This document shows, in pieces, positions 1 to 7,771 of a stretch of 64,000 nt of DNA. The notes beneath the pieces were generated by a model. That model saw only the letters and a program-made list of their open reading frames with translations. It did no database searches and had not been told where the DNA came from. Each line of letters starts with the position of its first letter. Position 1 is the first letter of the stretch. This DNA comes from Hyphomicrobiaceae bacterium (GTDB lineage: Bacteria > Pseudomonadota > Alphaproteobacteria > Rhizobiales > Hyphomicrobiaceae): positions 372,001 to 436,000 of the forward strand of contig JALHOW010000003.1 in assembly GCA_022842785.1 (NCBI GenBank), written 5' to 3'. A program made the translations under genes and the position numbers.

Positions 1-127
1 ACAAACGTCAGCGATTGTGCCGCCCCTCATCCTAACCTTCTCGTCGCGCCAGAGGCGCGCTTCCAGCGCGACGAAGAACGGGGAGAAGGGACCTGTAGCG
101 CTCGCGGCGAGCTCCAATTCATAAAAG

Positions 128-198
128 GGAGGGGGGCCGGGGTCTCCCCGGTTGGGGCCAGGGGCGAAAGCCCCGTTGCGCCGGAGGCGCAAGCCCTT
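128..198. repeat. Intergenic palindromic repeat, copy 1
   Basis: A GC-rich block of nested short inverted repeats lies upstream of the first gene. It contains a run of the form GGGGTC...CCCCGG, a GGGGC/GCCCC stem and a GCGCC-GGAGGCGC stem. The same order of stems recurs near 33.1, 37.7, 37.9, 41.6 and 61.5 kb, so this appears to be one member of a dispersed family. The rest of positions 1-256 shows no supportable gene. Confidence 0.6.
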
Positions 199-256
199 GC
201 TGAGCACGCGCACTTTTGCTTCCCTCGTAGCAACGACGGACACAGGGGAGGAACCG

Positions 257-1195
257 ATGCCGACAATCGGACTGGTGGGAGTGGGGCTGATCGGGCGGGC
301 GTGGGCCAACGTGTTTTCACGCGCCGGCTGGGACGTGGTGATGTGGGATGCGAACGCCGAGGCCACAGCCGCCGCACCGCGCCTCGTCGCGGAATCGCTC
401 AACGATCTCGCGCGTCATGGCCTCGTCACGGATCCCGACAAGGCCGCCGCACGCCTGCGCACGGTGCCGACGCTCGAAGATGCCGTAAAGGACGTGGACC
501 TCGTGCAGGAGTCCGGGCCTGAGCGTCTCGAGGACAAGCTCGCCATCTGGGCGCGCCTCGATGCGGCAGCGGCACCGGAGACGGTGCTCGCATCCTCCAC
601 ATCCGCTATAGTTGCCTCACTCTTCACCGAGAAGCTCGCAGGGCGCGGGCGCTGCCTCGTCGCGCACCCGGTGAACCCGCCGCATCTCGTGCCGATCGTC
701 GAGTTGTGTGGCGCACCGTGGACGACGAAGGAGACCGTGGCAAAGGCGCGCGGCTTTTATCAGAACGTCGGGCAGGTGCCGATCGAGGTGAAGAAGGAGG
801 TCGACGGCTTCATCCTCAACAGGTTGCAGATCGCGCTGCTGACGGAGGCCTTCCGCCTCGTGGACGAGGACTATGTCTCACCGCAGGATCTCGACCACAC
901 GATCGCTGACGGGCTCGGCCTGCGTTGGGCATTCATGGGGCCTTTCGAGACCATCGAACTCAATGCGCCGAAAGGCACGGCCGACTACTGCGAGCGCTAC
1001 GGTGACTGGTTCCGCCGCTACATGAAGGACCTGCCGAAACCAGCCGTGTGGGACGAGGCCAACTGGCGGCGCGTGGCGGACGCGTGGGGTCCGCCGCCCG
1101 CGCCCGACAAGATCGCCGAGAAGTCGCTCTGGCGGAACGAGCGGCTGGCCGCGCTGGCGGCGCACAAGAAGGCGCAGAAGAAATTCCAGCAATGA
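257..1195 (+). CDS. 3-hydroxyacyl-CoA dehydrogenase family protein
   Basis: This 312-residue protein is an NAD-dependent 3-hydroxyacyl-CoA dehydrogenase-type enzyme, of the single-domain-pair kind that includes L-carnitine dehydrogenase and lambda-crystallin/L-gulonate dehydrogenase. A Rossmann dinucleotide loop GVGLIG occurs at residues 8-13. The catalytic region shows SSTSA and HPVNPPH, where the His is the expected base, followed by the usual helical C-terminal domain. The ATG at 257 was chosen because GGGGAGGAA precedes it and the Rossmann strand starts at once; the frame is open further upstream but reads through the palindromic repeat. It is probably cytosolic. The exact substrate cannot be told from sequence; a cytosolic beta-oxidation or sugar-acid role are both possible. 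Confidence 0.85.
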   Translation: MPTIGLVGVGLIGRAWANVFSRAGWDVVMWDANAEATAAAPRLVAESLNDLARHGLVTDPDKAAARLRTVPTLEDAVKDVDLVQESGPERLEDKLAIWARLDAAAAPETVLASSTSAIVASLFTEKLAGRGRCLVAHPVNPPHLVPIVELCGAPWTTKETVAKARGFYQNVGQVPIEVKKEVDGFILNRLQIALLTEAFRLVDEDYVSPQDLDHTIADGLGLRWAFMGPFETIELNAPKGTADYCERYGDWFRRYMKDLPKPAVWDEANWRRVADAWGPPPAPDKIAEKSLWRNERLAALAAHKKAQKKFQQ

Positions 1196-1249
1196 AAGCC
1201 GCTTAAATGTGCACGGTCGGCAAATTCGTTGCCTTTACCTCGCGCGTCA

Positions 1250-1279
1250 TTGACAGGTGACTAAATGGTCACCTATAGT
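1250..1279 (+). promoter_or_regulatory. Sigma70-type promoter with internal operator for the ArsR gene
   Basis: TTGACA at 1250-1255 is separated by 18 bp from TATAGT at 1274-1279. A perfect inverted repeat, AGGTGAC (1255-1261) and GTCACCT (1268-1274), fills the spacer between the two boxes. This is the layout expected when a small HTH dimer represses its own gene. Seven bases after the -10 box comes GTG at 1286, so transcription is predicted to begin at or next to that codon. Confidence 0.7.
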
Positions 1280-1285
1280 GCCGAC

Positions 1286-1612
1286 GTGACAGACGACGAC
1301 CTCGTATTCAAAGCGCTTGCTGATCCGACGCGTCGCATCCTCCTGGACCTGCTCTTTCAGCGCGACGGCCGCACGCTGAAAGATCTCGAATCCGGGCTGG
1401 AGATGACCCGCTTCGGCGTCATGAAGCATCTGAAGATTCTCGAAGACGCGGGTCTCGTCGTCACGCGCCGGTCGGGCCGCGAGAAACTCCATTTTCTCAA
1501 TCCGGTCCCAATTCGGATGATTCATGACCGGTGGATCGACAAATACCGCGAACGAGAGGTCTCGGCGCTGCTCGCGCTGAAGGCCGAACTTGAGGAAAAG
1601 GATCGATCATGA
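1286..1612 (+). CDS. ArsR/SmtB-family transcriptional regulator
   Basis: A 108-residue winged-helix repressor of the ArsR family. It starts with the typical FKALADPTRR stretch and has a recognition-helix region around RFGVMKHLKILEDAGLV followed by the wing (TRRSGREKLHFLN). No cysteine metal-binding motif is visible, so it is probably not a metal sensor. The in-frame ATG at 1265 lies inside the promoter spacer, so GTG at 1286 is preferred; this would make the mRNA leaderless. The stop overlaps the next start (ATGA), which implies translational coupling to the SRPBCC protein, a common pairing in which the regulator controls its AHSA1-type partner. Confidence 0.85.
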   Translation: MTDDDLVFKALADPTRRILLDLLFQRDGRTLKDLESGLEMTRFGVMKHLKILEDAGLVVTRRSGREKLHFLNPVPIRMIHDRWIDKYREREVSALLALKAELEEKDRS

Positions 1613-2100
1613 CGGATAAAGCTTCGACCACTCTCGTCTACAAGATCGTCATCAAGGCCAGTGCCCAGGCCATCTGGGACGCAATCACCAAACCCGAATG
1701 GACGGATCGTTATGCGTACGGCGGTCGCGCGTCGTATGAGCTCAAGAAAGGCGGCAATTATCATCATGCTGCCAGCGCAGAAATGAAGTCCTTCGGTCTC
1801 CCTGACAAAATCATCCTCGGCGAGGTCATCGAGAGCGATCCGCCGCGCAAGCTGGTGCAAACGTGGCATCCGCAGTTCACGGCTGAAATGATCGCGGAGC
1901 CGCCGTCACGCCTCACCTACGAGATTTTCGAGAGCCCGAGCGGGGTGTGCACGGTTGTGATGACGCATGACGTGACGAATGCGCCGCTGGTCGCCGGCAT
2001 GGTCCCTGGCAACAACAATCCCGTGGAGAGCGGCGGCGGTGGCTGGCCGTGGGTTCTCAGCGATCTCAAGTCGCTGCTCGAGACCGGCAAGAAAATGTGA
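1609..2100 (+). CDS. SRPBCC (AHSA1-like) domain protein
   Basis: A 163-residue protein with the START/Bet v1-like fold of the AHSA1 (activator of Hsp90 ATPase homologue) group. The N-terminal VYKIVIKASAQAIWDAIT and the central LGEVIESDPPRKLVQTWH are characteristic. Members bind a hydrophobic ligand or an unidentified partner; few have known functions. It is translationally coupled to the ArsR gene, so the two probably act as a sensor/response unit in the cytosol. The C-terminal LSDLKSLLETGK helix closes the fold, and the length is normal for the family. Confidence 0.85.
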   Translation: MTDKASTTLVYKIVIKASAQAIWDAITKPEWTDRYAYGGRASYELKKGGNYHHAASAEMKSFGLPDKIILGEVIESDPPRKLVQTWHPQFTAEMIAEPPSRLTYEIFESPSGVCTVVMTHDVTNAPLVAGMVPGNNNPVESGGGGWPWVLSDLKSLLETGKKM

Positions 2101-2103
2101 GCA

Positions 2104-2955
2104 CTACACGACGAGCTTGAAGGCCTCACCGTCGCGCACGACGTGCCCGGCGGTGGGGCCTGCGAAATGCGTGCCGATCACGAGCACCGGCTCGCCCGCG
2201 AGTTCCGCGAGAATGCGCCGCCGCGTAACCTCGCCGGCCTTCTGGTCGTAGTCGGCTGCCGAGCACCAATCAGGGCGCGCGAACTGGCAGGGGTGGTGGG
2301 CGAAGTCGCCGGTGATCATCGCGCGCTGGCCCTTCGACGTGATCAGCACGCTCGCGTGTCCCGGCGAATGCCCTGTGCTCGGCATGAGGCGGATTTCCGG
2401 GCAGATCTGGTGATCCAGCTCGACGAGATCGGCAAGACCGAGGTCGAAGATCGGCTTCACGCTGTCGGCGATCACGGGATGCTGGTCAGGGCGCGCCGTC
2501 TGCGTGGTCCAGTGCTCATACTCGATGCGGCCGAAGAGGTAGCGCGCCTTCGGAAAGGTCGGCACCCATTGGCCATCCACGAGCCGCGTATTCCAACCCA
2601 CGTGATCGACGTGGAGATGCGTGCAGAGCACCGTGTCGATCGTCTCGAGCGCGAAGCCGGCCGCAGTCAGATCTCCGAGAAAGGGTCCGCTGCGATCGTT
2701 CCAAGTCGGAATGCGTCGGTCCTTCTTGTCATTGCCGAGACACGTATCGACGATGATGCGCCGGCCCGGCGCCTCGACGAGCAGCGCGTGGATGCTCATC
2801 TTGAGGCGGCCATTCTCATCGGCAAAATGCGGAACGAGCCAGGAGATCGGGCGGACGGCCTCCGGCGTCGCATCCGGCAGGATGAAGCGGCTGCCGCCGG
2901 TCATCTCGATCTCGACGATCTTCGTGATCGTCACATCGCCGATCCGCCATTTCAT
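2104..2955 (-). CDS. MBL-fold metallo-hydrolase
   Basis: A 283-residue metallo-beta-lactamase-fold enzyme. The metal site shows CTHLHVDHVGWN (HxHxDH), a later His in GHSPGHASV and an Asp in MITGDFAHH. The sequence resembles the N-acyl homoserine lactonase-like/GloB-like hydrolase group, but substrate is not determined by sequence alone. No signal peptide is seen, so it should be cytosolic. The start is preceded by a GGGGAAG ribosome site. It is convergent with the ArsR-SRPBCC pair, with only 3 bp between stops. A related but exported MBL protein lies at 9.3 kb. Confidence 0.85.
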   Translation of the reverse strand: MKWRIGDVTITKIVEIEMTGGSRFILPDATPEAVRPISWLVPHFADENGRLKMSIHALLVEAPGRRIIVDTCLGNDKKDRRIPTWNDRSGPFLGDLTAAGFALETIDTVLCTHLHVDHVGWNTRLVDGQWVPTFPKARYLFGRIEYEHWTTQTARPDQHPVIADSVKPIFDLGLADLVELDHQICPEIRLMPSTGHSPGHASVLITSKGQRAMITGDFAHHPCQFARPDWCSAADYDQKAGEVTRRRILAELAGEPVLVIGTHFAGPTAGHVVRDGEAFKLVV

Positions 2956-3007
2956 GCGCGCTTCCCCTTATTTTGTCCTTCAAGCATCGACGCATCCAAG
3001 CGCACGC

Positions 3008-3676
3008 TCACAGGCGTGCGGCAACGAAGGCCGATGCCTCCGCCCAGCTCTCGACGACGAGTGTCGCGCCGGCTTCTCTCAGCTTATCGGCATGGCCGTC
3101 CTGAATATGTGCTCCCGCGCAGAGCCCGAGCACAGTCATGCCCGCTGCAACGCCTGCGAGCACGCCGGATCTGCTGTCCTCGATGACCAGGCAGTGCGCG
3201 GGCACGACACCGATCTTGTCGGCCGCATAAAGGAAGATATCCGGATGCGGCTTGCCGCGCGGCACGAGATCGGCGCTGAAAACGATGCCGTCGAACTCTT
3301 CGGTAAGCCGCAGTACTTCCAGGCTGAGCGCCAGACGATCGGCCGAACTCGACGACGCAATGCAGCGCGGCAGACAGCCATAACGGCGGATGAAATCGCT
3401 CGCGCCCGTCACCTCGCGCAGGTGCGTCCGAAAGCGCGCCAGGGTCGCAGCCTTCACATCATCGGAGAAGGTCGGCCCGAGCGAGCGCCCGACTCCGCCC
3501 TCGATGGCAGCGATGACCTCCGGCCAGCGCTTCCCCATGTAGCGCTCGAGCGCATCGGGCAGCGTCGTCGGCAGGCCGAGTTCCGTAACCGTCTCCGCCA
3601 GAACCGTGTTCGCTAGCGCCTCGCTGTCTGCGATCACACCGTCGAAGTCGTAGATGATGCCTTTGATGGCTCTCAA
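3008..3676 (-). CDS. HAD-superfamily hydrolase (beta-phosphoglucomutase-like)
   Basis: A 222-residue HAD phosphatase of the subfamily that includes beta-phosphoglucomutase and phosphoglycolate phosphatase. Motif I is YDFDGVIADSE near the N terminus, motif II is SSSSAD, motif III uses the Lys of RGKPHPDIF, and motif IV is VIEDSRSG. A cap domain lies between motifs I and II. The frame is open about 70 codons further upstream, but TTG at 3676 is favoured because motif I should begin within about five residues of the start and GGGGG lies 8 bases upstream. The phosphorylated substrate is unknown. It is divergent from fabD. Confidence 0.8.
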   Translation of the reverse strand: MRAIKGIIYDFDGVIADSEALANTVLAETVTELGLPTTLPDALERYMGKRWPEVIAAIEGGVGRSLGPTFSDDVKAATLARFRTHLREVTGASDFIRRYGCLPRCIASSSSADRLALSLEVLRLTEEFDGIVFSADLVPRGKPHPDIFLYAADKIGVVPAHCLVIEDSRSGVLAGVAAGMTVLGLCAGAHIQDGHADKLREAGATLVVESWAEASAFVAARL

Positions 3677-3894
3677 CTTGTGGCCCCCTATCCCCTGAAC
3701 GCCGCATCCTACCGGCGCGACGCTCTCTTGACACCGGCTCATCCGCCATGTCCATAAGGCGCCGAATACATCCCGCGCCCTGATGCCCACCCGCGGCCTC
3801 GGCGCGTTTTCACTATATGTTCCGGGTTGGCCGCCGCCCCAGGCGTGTGGACCGGTATCAACCCCCAGTGCAACCCCAAGCAATGGACGCGCGC

Positions 3895-4842
3895 ATGTCG
3901 AAAGCCTTCGTCTTTCCCGGCCAGGGCAGTCAGGCCGTCGGCATGGCCAAGGAACTCGCCGAGAGCTTCCCGGCCGCCCGCGCGCTTCTCGACGAGGTGG
4001 ACGACGCGCTCGGCCAGAAGCTCTCCGCGCTCATGTTCGAGGGGCCCATCGAGACGCTGACGCTGACGGAGAATGCGCAGCCGGCGCTCATGGCCGCATC
4101 GCTTGCCGTGATGCGCGTACTCGAGAAGGAGAAGGGCTTTTCGCTGAAGGATCGCGTGGCGTACGTCGCGGGCCATTCGCTCGGTGAGTATTCGGCACTC
4201 GCTGCGGCAGGCGCCATCTCGGTGGCGGACACGGCGCGGCTTCTCAAGCTCCGTGGCCAATCCATGCAGAAAGCCGTGCCGGTTGGCGTGGGCGCCATGT
4301 CGGCCCTGCTCGGCGTTGGGCTCGACATCGCGCGCAAAATTGCAGCCGATGCCGCGCAGGGCGATGTCTGCGATATCGCCAACGACAACGAGCCGACGCA
4401 GGTCGTGCTTTCGGGCCACAAGACCGCGATCGACCGCGTGCCCGAAGTCGGCAAGGCGCACGGCCTGCGCCGCGCGATCCCGCTTCCTGTTTCCGCGCCC
4501 TTCCATTGCAGCCTCTTGAAGCCCGCCGCCGATGCCATGGCGGAAGCGCTCTCGAAGATCGAGATCAAGGCGCCGGTCGTTCCCGTTATCGCGAACGTGC
4601 TTGCAGCCCCGATCAGCGATCCGGCCGAGATCCGCGCGCGCCTCGTCGAGCAGGTCACGGGCACCGTGCGCTGGCGCGAGTGCGTGCTCGCCATGGCGGG
4701 TGCCGGCGTCACCGAGCTTTACGAGATCGGCACGGGCAAGGTGCTGAGCGGCCTCGCCGGCCGCATCGACAAATCGCTGAAGGCAACGCCGGTCGGCACA
4801 GCCGCCGATATCGAGGCCGTCGCCGCGCAACTTATGAGCTGA
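3895..4842 (+). CDS. fabD: Malonyl-CoA:ACP transacylase
   Basis: FabD transfers malonyl from CoA to acyl carrier protein and feeds fatty-acid elongation in the cytosol. The 315-residue protein has the N-terminal FPGQGSQ motif (7-13), the active-site serine at about residue 95 in GHSLGEYSAL, and the partner His in SAPFHCSLL near residue 200. Length is normal. ATG at 3895 fits the family best; ATG at 3883 would add four residues (MDAR). It is the first gene of fabD-fabG-acpP-fabF-mltG and ends 11 bp before fabG. Confidence 0.95.
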   Translation: MSKAFVFPGQGSQAVGMAKELAESFPAARALLDEVDDALGQKLSALMFEGPIETLTLTENAQPALMAASLAVMRVLEKEKGFSLKDRVAYVAGHSLGEYSALAAAGAISVADTARLLKLRGQSMQKAVPVGVGAMSALLGVGLDIARKIAADAAQGDVCDIANDNEPTQVVLSGHKTAIDRVPEVGKAHGLRRAIPLPVSAPFHCSLLKPAADAMAEALSKIEIKAPVVPVIANVLAAPISDPAEIRARLVEQVTGTVRWRECVLAMAGAGVTELYEIGTGKVLSGLAGRIDKSLKATPVGTAADIEAVAAQLMS

Positions 4843-4853
4843 GGACACAAGCT

Positions 4854-5600
4854 ATGTTCAATCTGACGGGCAAGACGGCGCTGGTGACCGGCGCGACGGG
4901 CGGCATCGGCGGCGCTATCGCCGAGGCGCTCCACGCTCAGGGCGCGACCGTCGTGCTCTCGGGCCGCCAGGCCGACAAACTCGAGGCGCTCAAAACCAAG
5001 CTCGGCGAGCGCGCGCTTGTACAGCCGTGCGACCTCGCCAACAAGGAGCAGGTCGCCAAGCTCATCGACGAGGCCACCAAGCTCGTGGGTGGACGCCTGG
5101 ACATCCTCGTCAACAACGCCGGCCTCACGCGCGACAACCTCCTCATGGTCATGAAGGACGAGCAGTGGGACGAGGTGATCGCGGTAAATCTGACCTCGAC
5201 GTTCATGCTCATGCGTGCGGCTGCGCGTCACATGATGCGCTCGAAAACGGGCTACGGCCGGATCATCAATATCTCGTCGGTCTCGGGTATTCTGGGCAAT
5301 CCCGGGCAGGGCAACTATGCCGCATCGAAGGCCGGCATGATCGGCATGACGAAATCGCTCGCACGCGAGGTCGCCTCACGGGGGGTCACCGCGAACTGCA
5401 TCGCCCCCGGATTCATCGAAACGGCCATGACCGCTGTTCTGAACGAGAAACAGACAACCACGATTAAAGAAGCCATTCCGGCGCAGAGTTTTGGCAAGCC
5501 GGAGGACATCGCCGCGGCGGCCGTTTACCTTGCCAGCGAAGAAGCGCGGTACATGACCGGACAAACCCTTCACATCAACGGCGGCATGGTGATGATCTGA
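4854..5600 (+). CDS. fabG: 3-oxoacyl-[ACP] reductase
   Basis: FabG is the NADPH-dependent reductase of the fatty-acid cycle. The 248-residue SDR protein has the cofactor loop TGATGGIGGA, the NNAG motif, and the catalytic Ser and YAASK (Tyr about residue 155). The C-terminal GGMVMI tail matches bacterial FabG. The start at 4854 is preceded by GAGGACA, which overlaps the fabD stop, so fabD and fabG are probably co-transcribed. The frame is open far upstream inside fabD, but that part does not resemble FabG. Confidence 0.96.
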   Translation: MFNLTGKTALVTGATGGIGGAIAEALHAQGATVVLSGRQADKLEALKTKLGERALVQPCDLANKEQVAKLIDEATKLVGGRLDILVNNAGLTRDNLLMVMKDEQWDEVIAVNLTSTFMLMRAAARHMMRSKTGYGRIINISSVSGILGNPGQGNYAASKAGMIGMTKSLAREVASRGVTANCIAPGFIETAMTAVLNEKQTTTIKEAIPAQSFGKPEDIAAAAVYLASEEARYMTGQTLHINGGMVMI

Positions 5601-5680
5601 GCCCTATCGGGGGCCTGCCGAGCCGTGCACAATGCCGCGCCGAGGCCCGTCCGGGCCGCTAGCCAAGGGATTTTTTGTGT

Positions 5681-5710
5681 GTTAACGAGCCGAAAATTCG
5701 AGCCGTTAAC
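5681..5710. promoter_or_regulatory. 30-bp interrupted palindrome upstream of acpP
   Basis: In the 273-bp gap between fabG and acpP, GTTAACG (5681-5687) and CGTTAAC (5704-5710) are arranged symmetrically around an inner CGAA-AA-TTCG. In all, 11 of 15 base pairs are symmetric. This is the form of an operator for a dimeric regulator. A second small inverted repeat, TAGTGG/CCACTA, lies at 5742-5758, and TTGCAT at 5719-5724 could be a -35 box. No regulator can be named. Confidence 0.45.
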
Positions 5711-5873
5711 GCTGGAGTTTGCATCGATTTCAACCACCCTGTAGTGGATACCCCACTAGAGGGCCGAATCGGTCGTAACAAGTAACCGCCACAGCCATAC
5801 AGGCAATGGCATCAGTAGAGTCGTCAGGGCCGCGTCGCGGTCCTCGAGGTGACAGAGCGCGAGGGAAGTAGAT

Positions 5874-6119
5874 ATGAGCGACGTCGCAGAGCGCGTTAAG
5901 AAGATTGTCGTCGAGAATCTCGGCGTGGAAGCCGAGAAGGTCGTCGAGACGGCAAGCTTCATCGATGACCTCGGCGCAGACAGCCTCGACATCGTCGAGC
6001 TGGTCATGGCTTTCGAGGAAGAGTTCGGCTGCGAGATTCCGGACGATGCCGCCGAGCAGATCCAGACGGTCGGCGATGCCGTGAAGTTCCTCGAGAAGAG
6101 CGCCGCGAGCACCGCCTGA
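5874..6119 (+). CDS. acpP: Acyl carrier protein
   Basis: An 81-residue acidic carrier that holds growing acyl chains on a 4'-phosphopantetheine arm. The attachment serine is Ser37 in [10 protein letters not shown]. The whole four-helix sequence is typical, with [14 protein letters not shown] in the third and fourth helices. GAGGGAAG precedes the ATG. The gap of 273 bp from fabG, with its dyad, suggests acpP has its own promoter, which fits the high expression usual for ACP. Confidence 0.97.
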   Translation: MSDVAERVKKIVVENLGVEAEKVVETASFIDDLGADSLDIVELVMAFEEEFGCEIPDDAAEQIQTVGDAVKFLEKSAASTA

Positions 6120-6306
6120 TCGGCGCGGCCACAGGATCACTGCGGGCACCGTCGGGGGGAACCGAGTTGGTGCCGCAGCGATCCAGGGCCCCGATCGTGG
6201 CGTGTCGCAATTGGGGATGCTGTTTGAGCAAAATGCAGACAGCATGACTTGGTGGGAGTGGTAACGCGAGGCGACCTTCCTGCCGGATAACCTGGACAGG
6301 TGTGGG

Positions 6307-7572
6307 ATGCAGCGAGTTGTCGTCACTGGGCTTGGCCTCGTTACTCCTCTCGGATGTGGCGTCGAGCCCACGTGGGCACGCCTCATCGAGGGCCGCAGTG
6401 GTGCGCGCCGCATCACTGAGTTCGAGGTGGCGGACATCGCTGCCCAGATCGCGGCATTCATTCCGCGCGGCGACGGCTCTGCCGGCACCTTCAATCCCGA
6501 CCAATGGATGGAGCCCAAGGAGCAGCGCAAGGTCGACGACTTCATCGTGTACGCGATGGCGGCGGCCGAGCAGGCGCTCACGGACTCAGGCTATGCAGCC
6601 AAGACGCAGGATCAGCAGGAGCGCACGGGCGTCCTGATCGGCTCCGGCATCGGCGGCCTCAACGGTATTGCCGAGACCTCGCTGCTGCTCAAGGAAAAGG
6701 GCCCGCGGCGCGTCAGTCCGTTCTTCATTCCGGGCCGCCTGATCAACCTCGCTTCCGGTTATGTCTCGATCCGCCATGGCCTCAAGGGGCCGAACCATGC
6801 GGTCGTCACGGCCTGCTCGACGGGTGCGCACGCGATCGGCGACGCATCGCGACTGATCGCGCTCGGCGACGCCGACGTTATGGTGGCCGGTGGCGCGGAG
6901 AGCCCCATCTGCCGTATCGCAATGGCCGGCTTTGCCGCCTGCCGCGCCCTCTCGACGGGCTTCAACGATCAGCCGACCAAGGCGTCGCGCCCCTACGACA
7001 AAGATCGCGATGGGTTCGTGATGGGCGAAGGCGCCGGCATTGTCGTGCTGGAGAGCCTCGAGCACGCCAAGGCACGCGGTGCGCGCATCTATGCCGAGAT
7101 CATCGGCTACGGCCTTTCCGGCGACGCCTATCACATCACGGCGCCGGCCGAGGATGGCGACGGCGCCTTCCGCTGCATGCGCGCGGCTCTCAAGCGCGCC
7201 GGCATCACGGCTGACGAGGTGGACTACGTCAACGCGCACGGCACTTCGACGCCGATGGGCGACGAGATCGAACTCGGCGCCGTCGAGCGCCTGTTCGGCA
7301 ACAGCGCCGGCAACCTCTCCATGTCGTCGACGAAATCCGCGATCGGCCACCTTCTTGGCGCCGCGGGCTCCGTCGAGGCGATTTTCTCCATACTCGCGAT
7401 GCGCGACAACATCGCCCCGCCGACGCTCAATCTCGACAATCCCTCGGTGCAGACGGCAATCGACCTCGTCCCGCACACACCGAAGAAGAAGCAGATCAAT
7501 ACGGTCCTTTCGAACTCGTTCGGTTTCGGCGGCACCAACGCGTCGCTCGTCATGCGGCGCCTGGACGCGTAG
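6307..7572 (+). CDS. fabF: 3-oxoacyl-[ACP] synthase II
   Basis: KAS II condenses malonyl-ACP with acyl-ACP to lengthen fatty acids. The 421-residue protein shows the full Cys-His-His triad: Cys in VTACSTGAHAIGDA, His in NAHGTSTPMGD, and His in IGHLLGAAG. The glycine-rich end NSFGFGGTNASLV is also present. Length is normal for FabF. A gap of 187 bp separates it from acpP, and mltG follows, an order conserved in many alphaproteobacteria. Confidence 0.96.
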   Translation: MQRVVVTGLGLVTPLGCGVEPTWARLIEGRSGARRITEFEVADIAAQIAAFIPRGDGSAGTFNPDQWMEPKEQRKVDDFIVYAMAAAEQALTDSGYAAKTQDQQERTGVLIGSGIGGLNGIAETSLLLKEKGPRRVSPFFIPGRLINLASGYVSIRHGLKGPNHAVVTACSTGAHAIGDASRLIALGDADVMVAGGAESPICRIAMAGFAACRALSTGFNDQPTKASRPYDKDRDGFVMGEGAGIVVLESLEHAKARGARIYAEIIGYGLSGDAYHITAPAEDGDGAFRCMRAALKRAGITADEVDYVNAHGTSTPMGDEIELGAVERLFGNSAGNLSMSSTKSAIGHLLGAAGSVEAIFSILAMRDNIAPPTLNLDNPSVQTAIDLVPHTPKKKQINTVLSNSFGFGGTNASLVMRRLDA

Positions 7573-7771
7573 AGTAGGCTTTATTTCCTCGAGACGGCTG
7601 CCGACGGTCAGCCGGCACCTTGTAGCGCTTGCTATACCTGTTGCTTTATTGCGTACCGCCGGCATCGACCGGACAGATGATGTTCTCGCTTTCACGATCG
7701 TGGCCCGCTTTGGCCATATTTCAGGATAGCTTGATGGGCCCGGCACTGGCCCAGGGGCCCCATCCTATGAA

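Noticed and set aside
1265-1285. ATG at 1265 as the start of the ArsR gene
   Set aside because: It lies between the -35 and -10 boxes of a strong promoter, inside the operator, so it cannot be transcribed from that promoter.
2143-3186. Plus-strand open frame opposite the MBL and HAD genes
   Set aside because: It crosses two well-supported minus-strand genes and has no homology or start signal.
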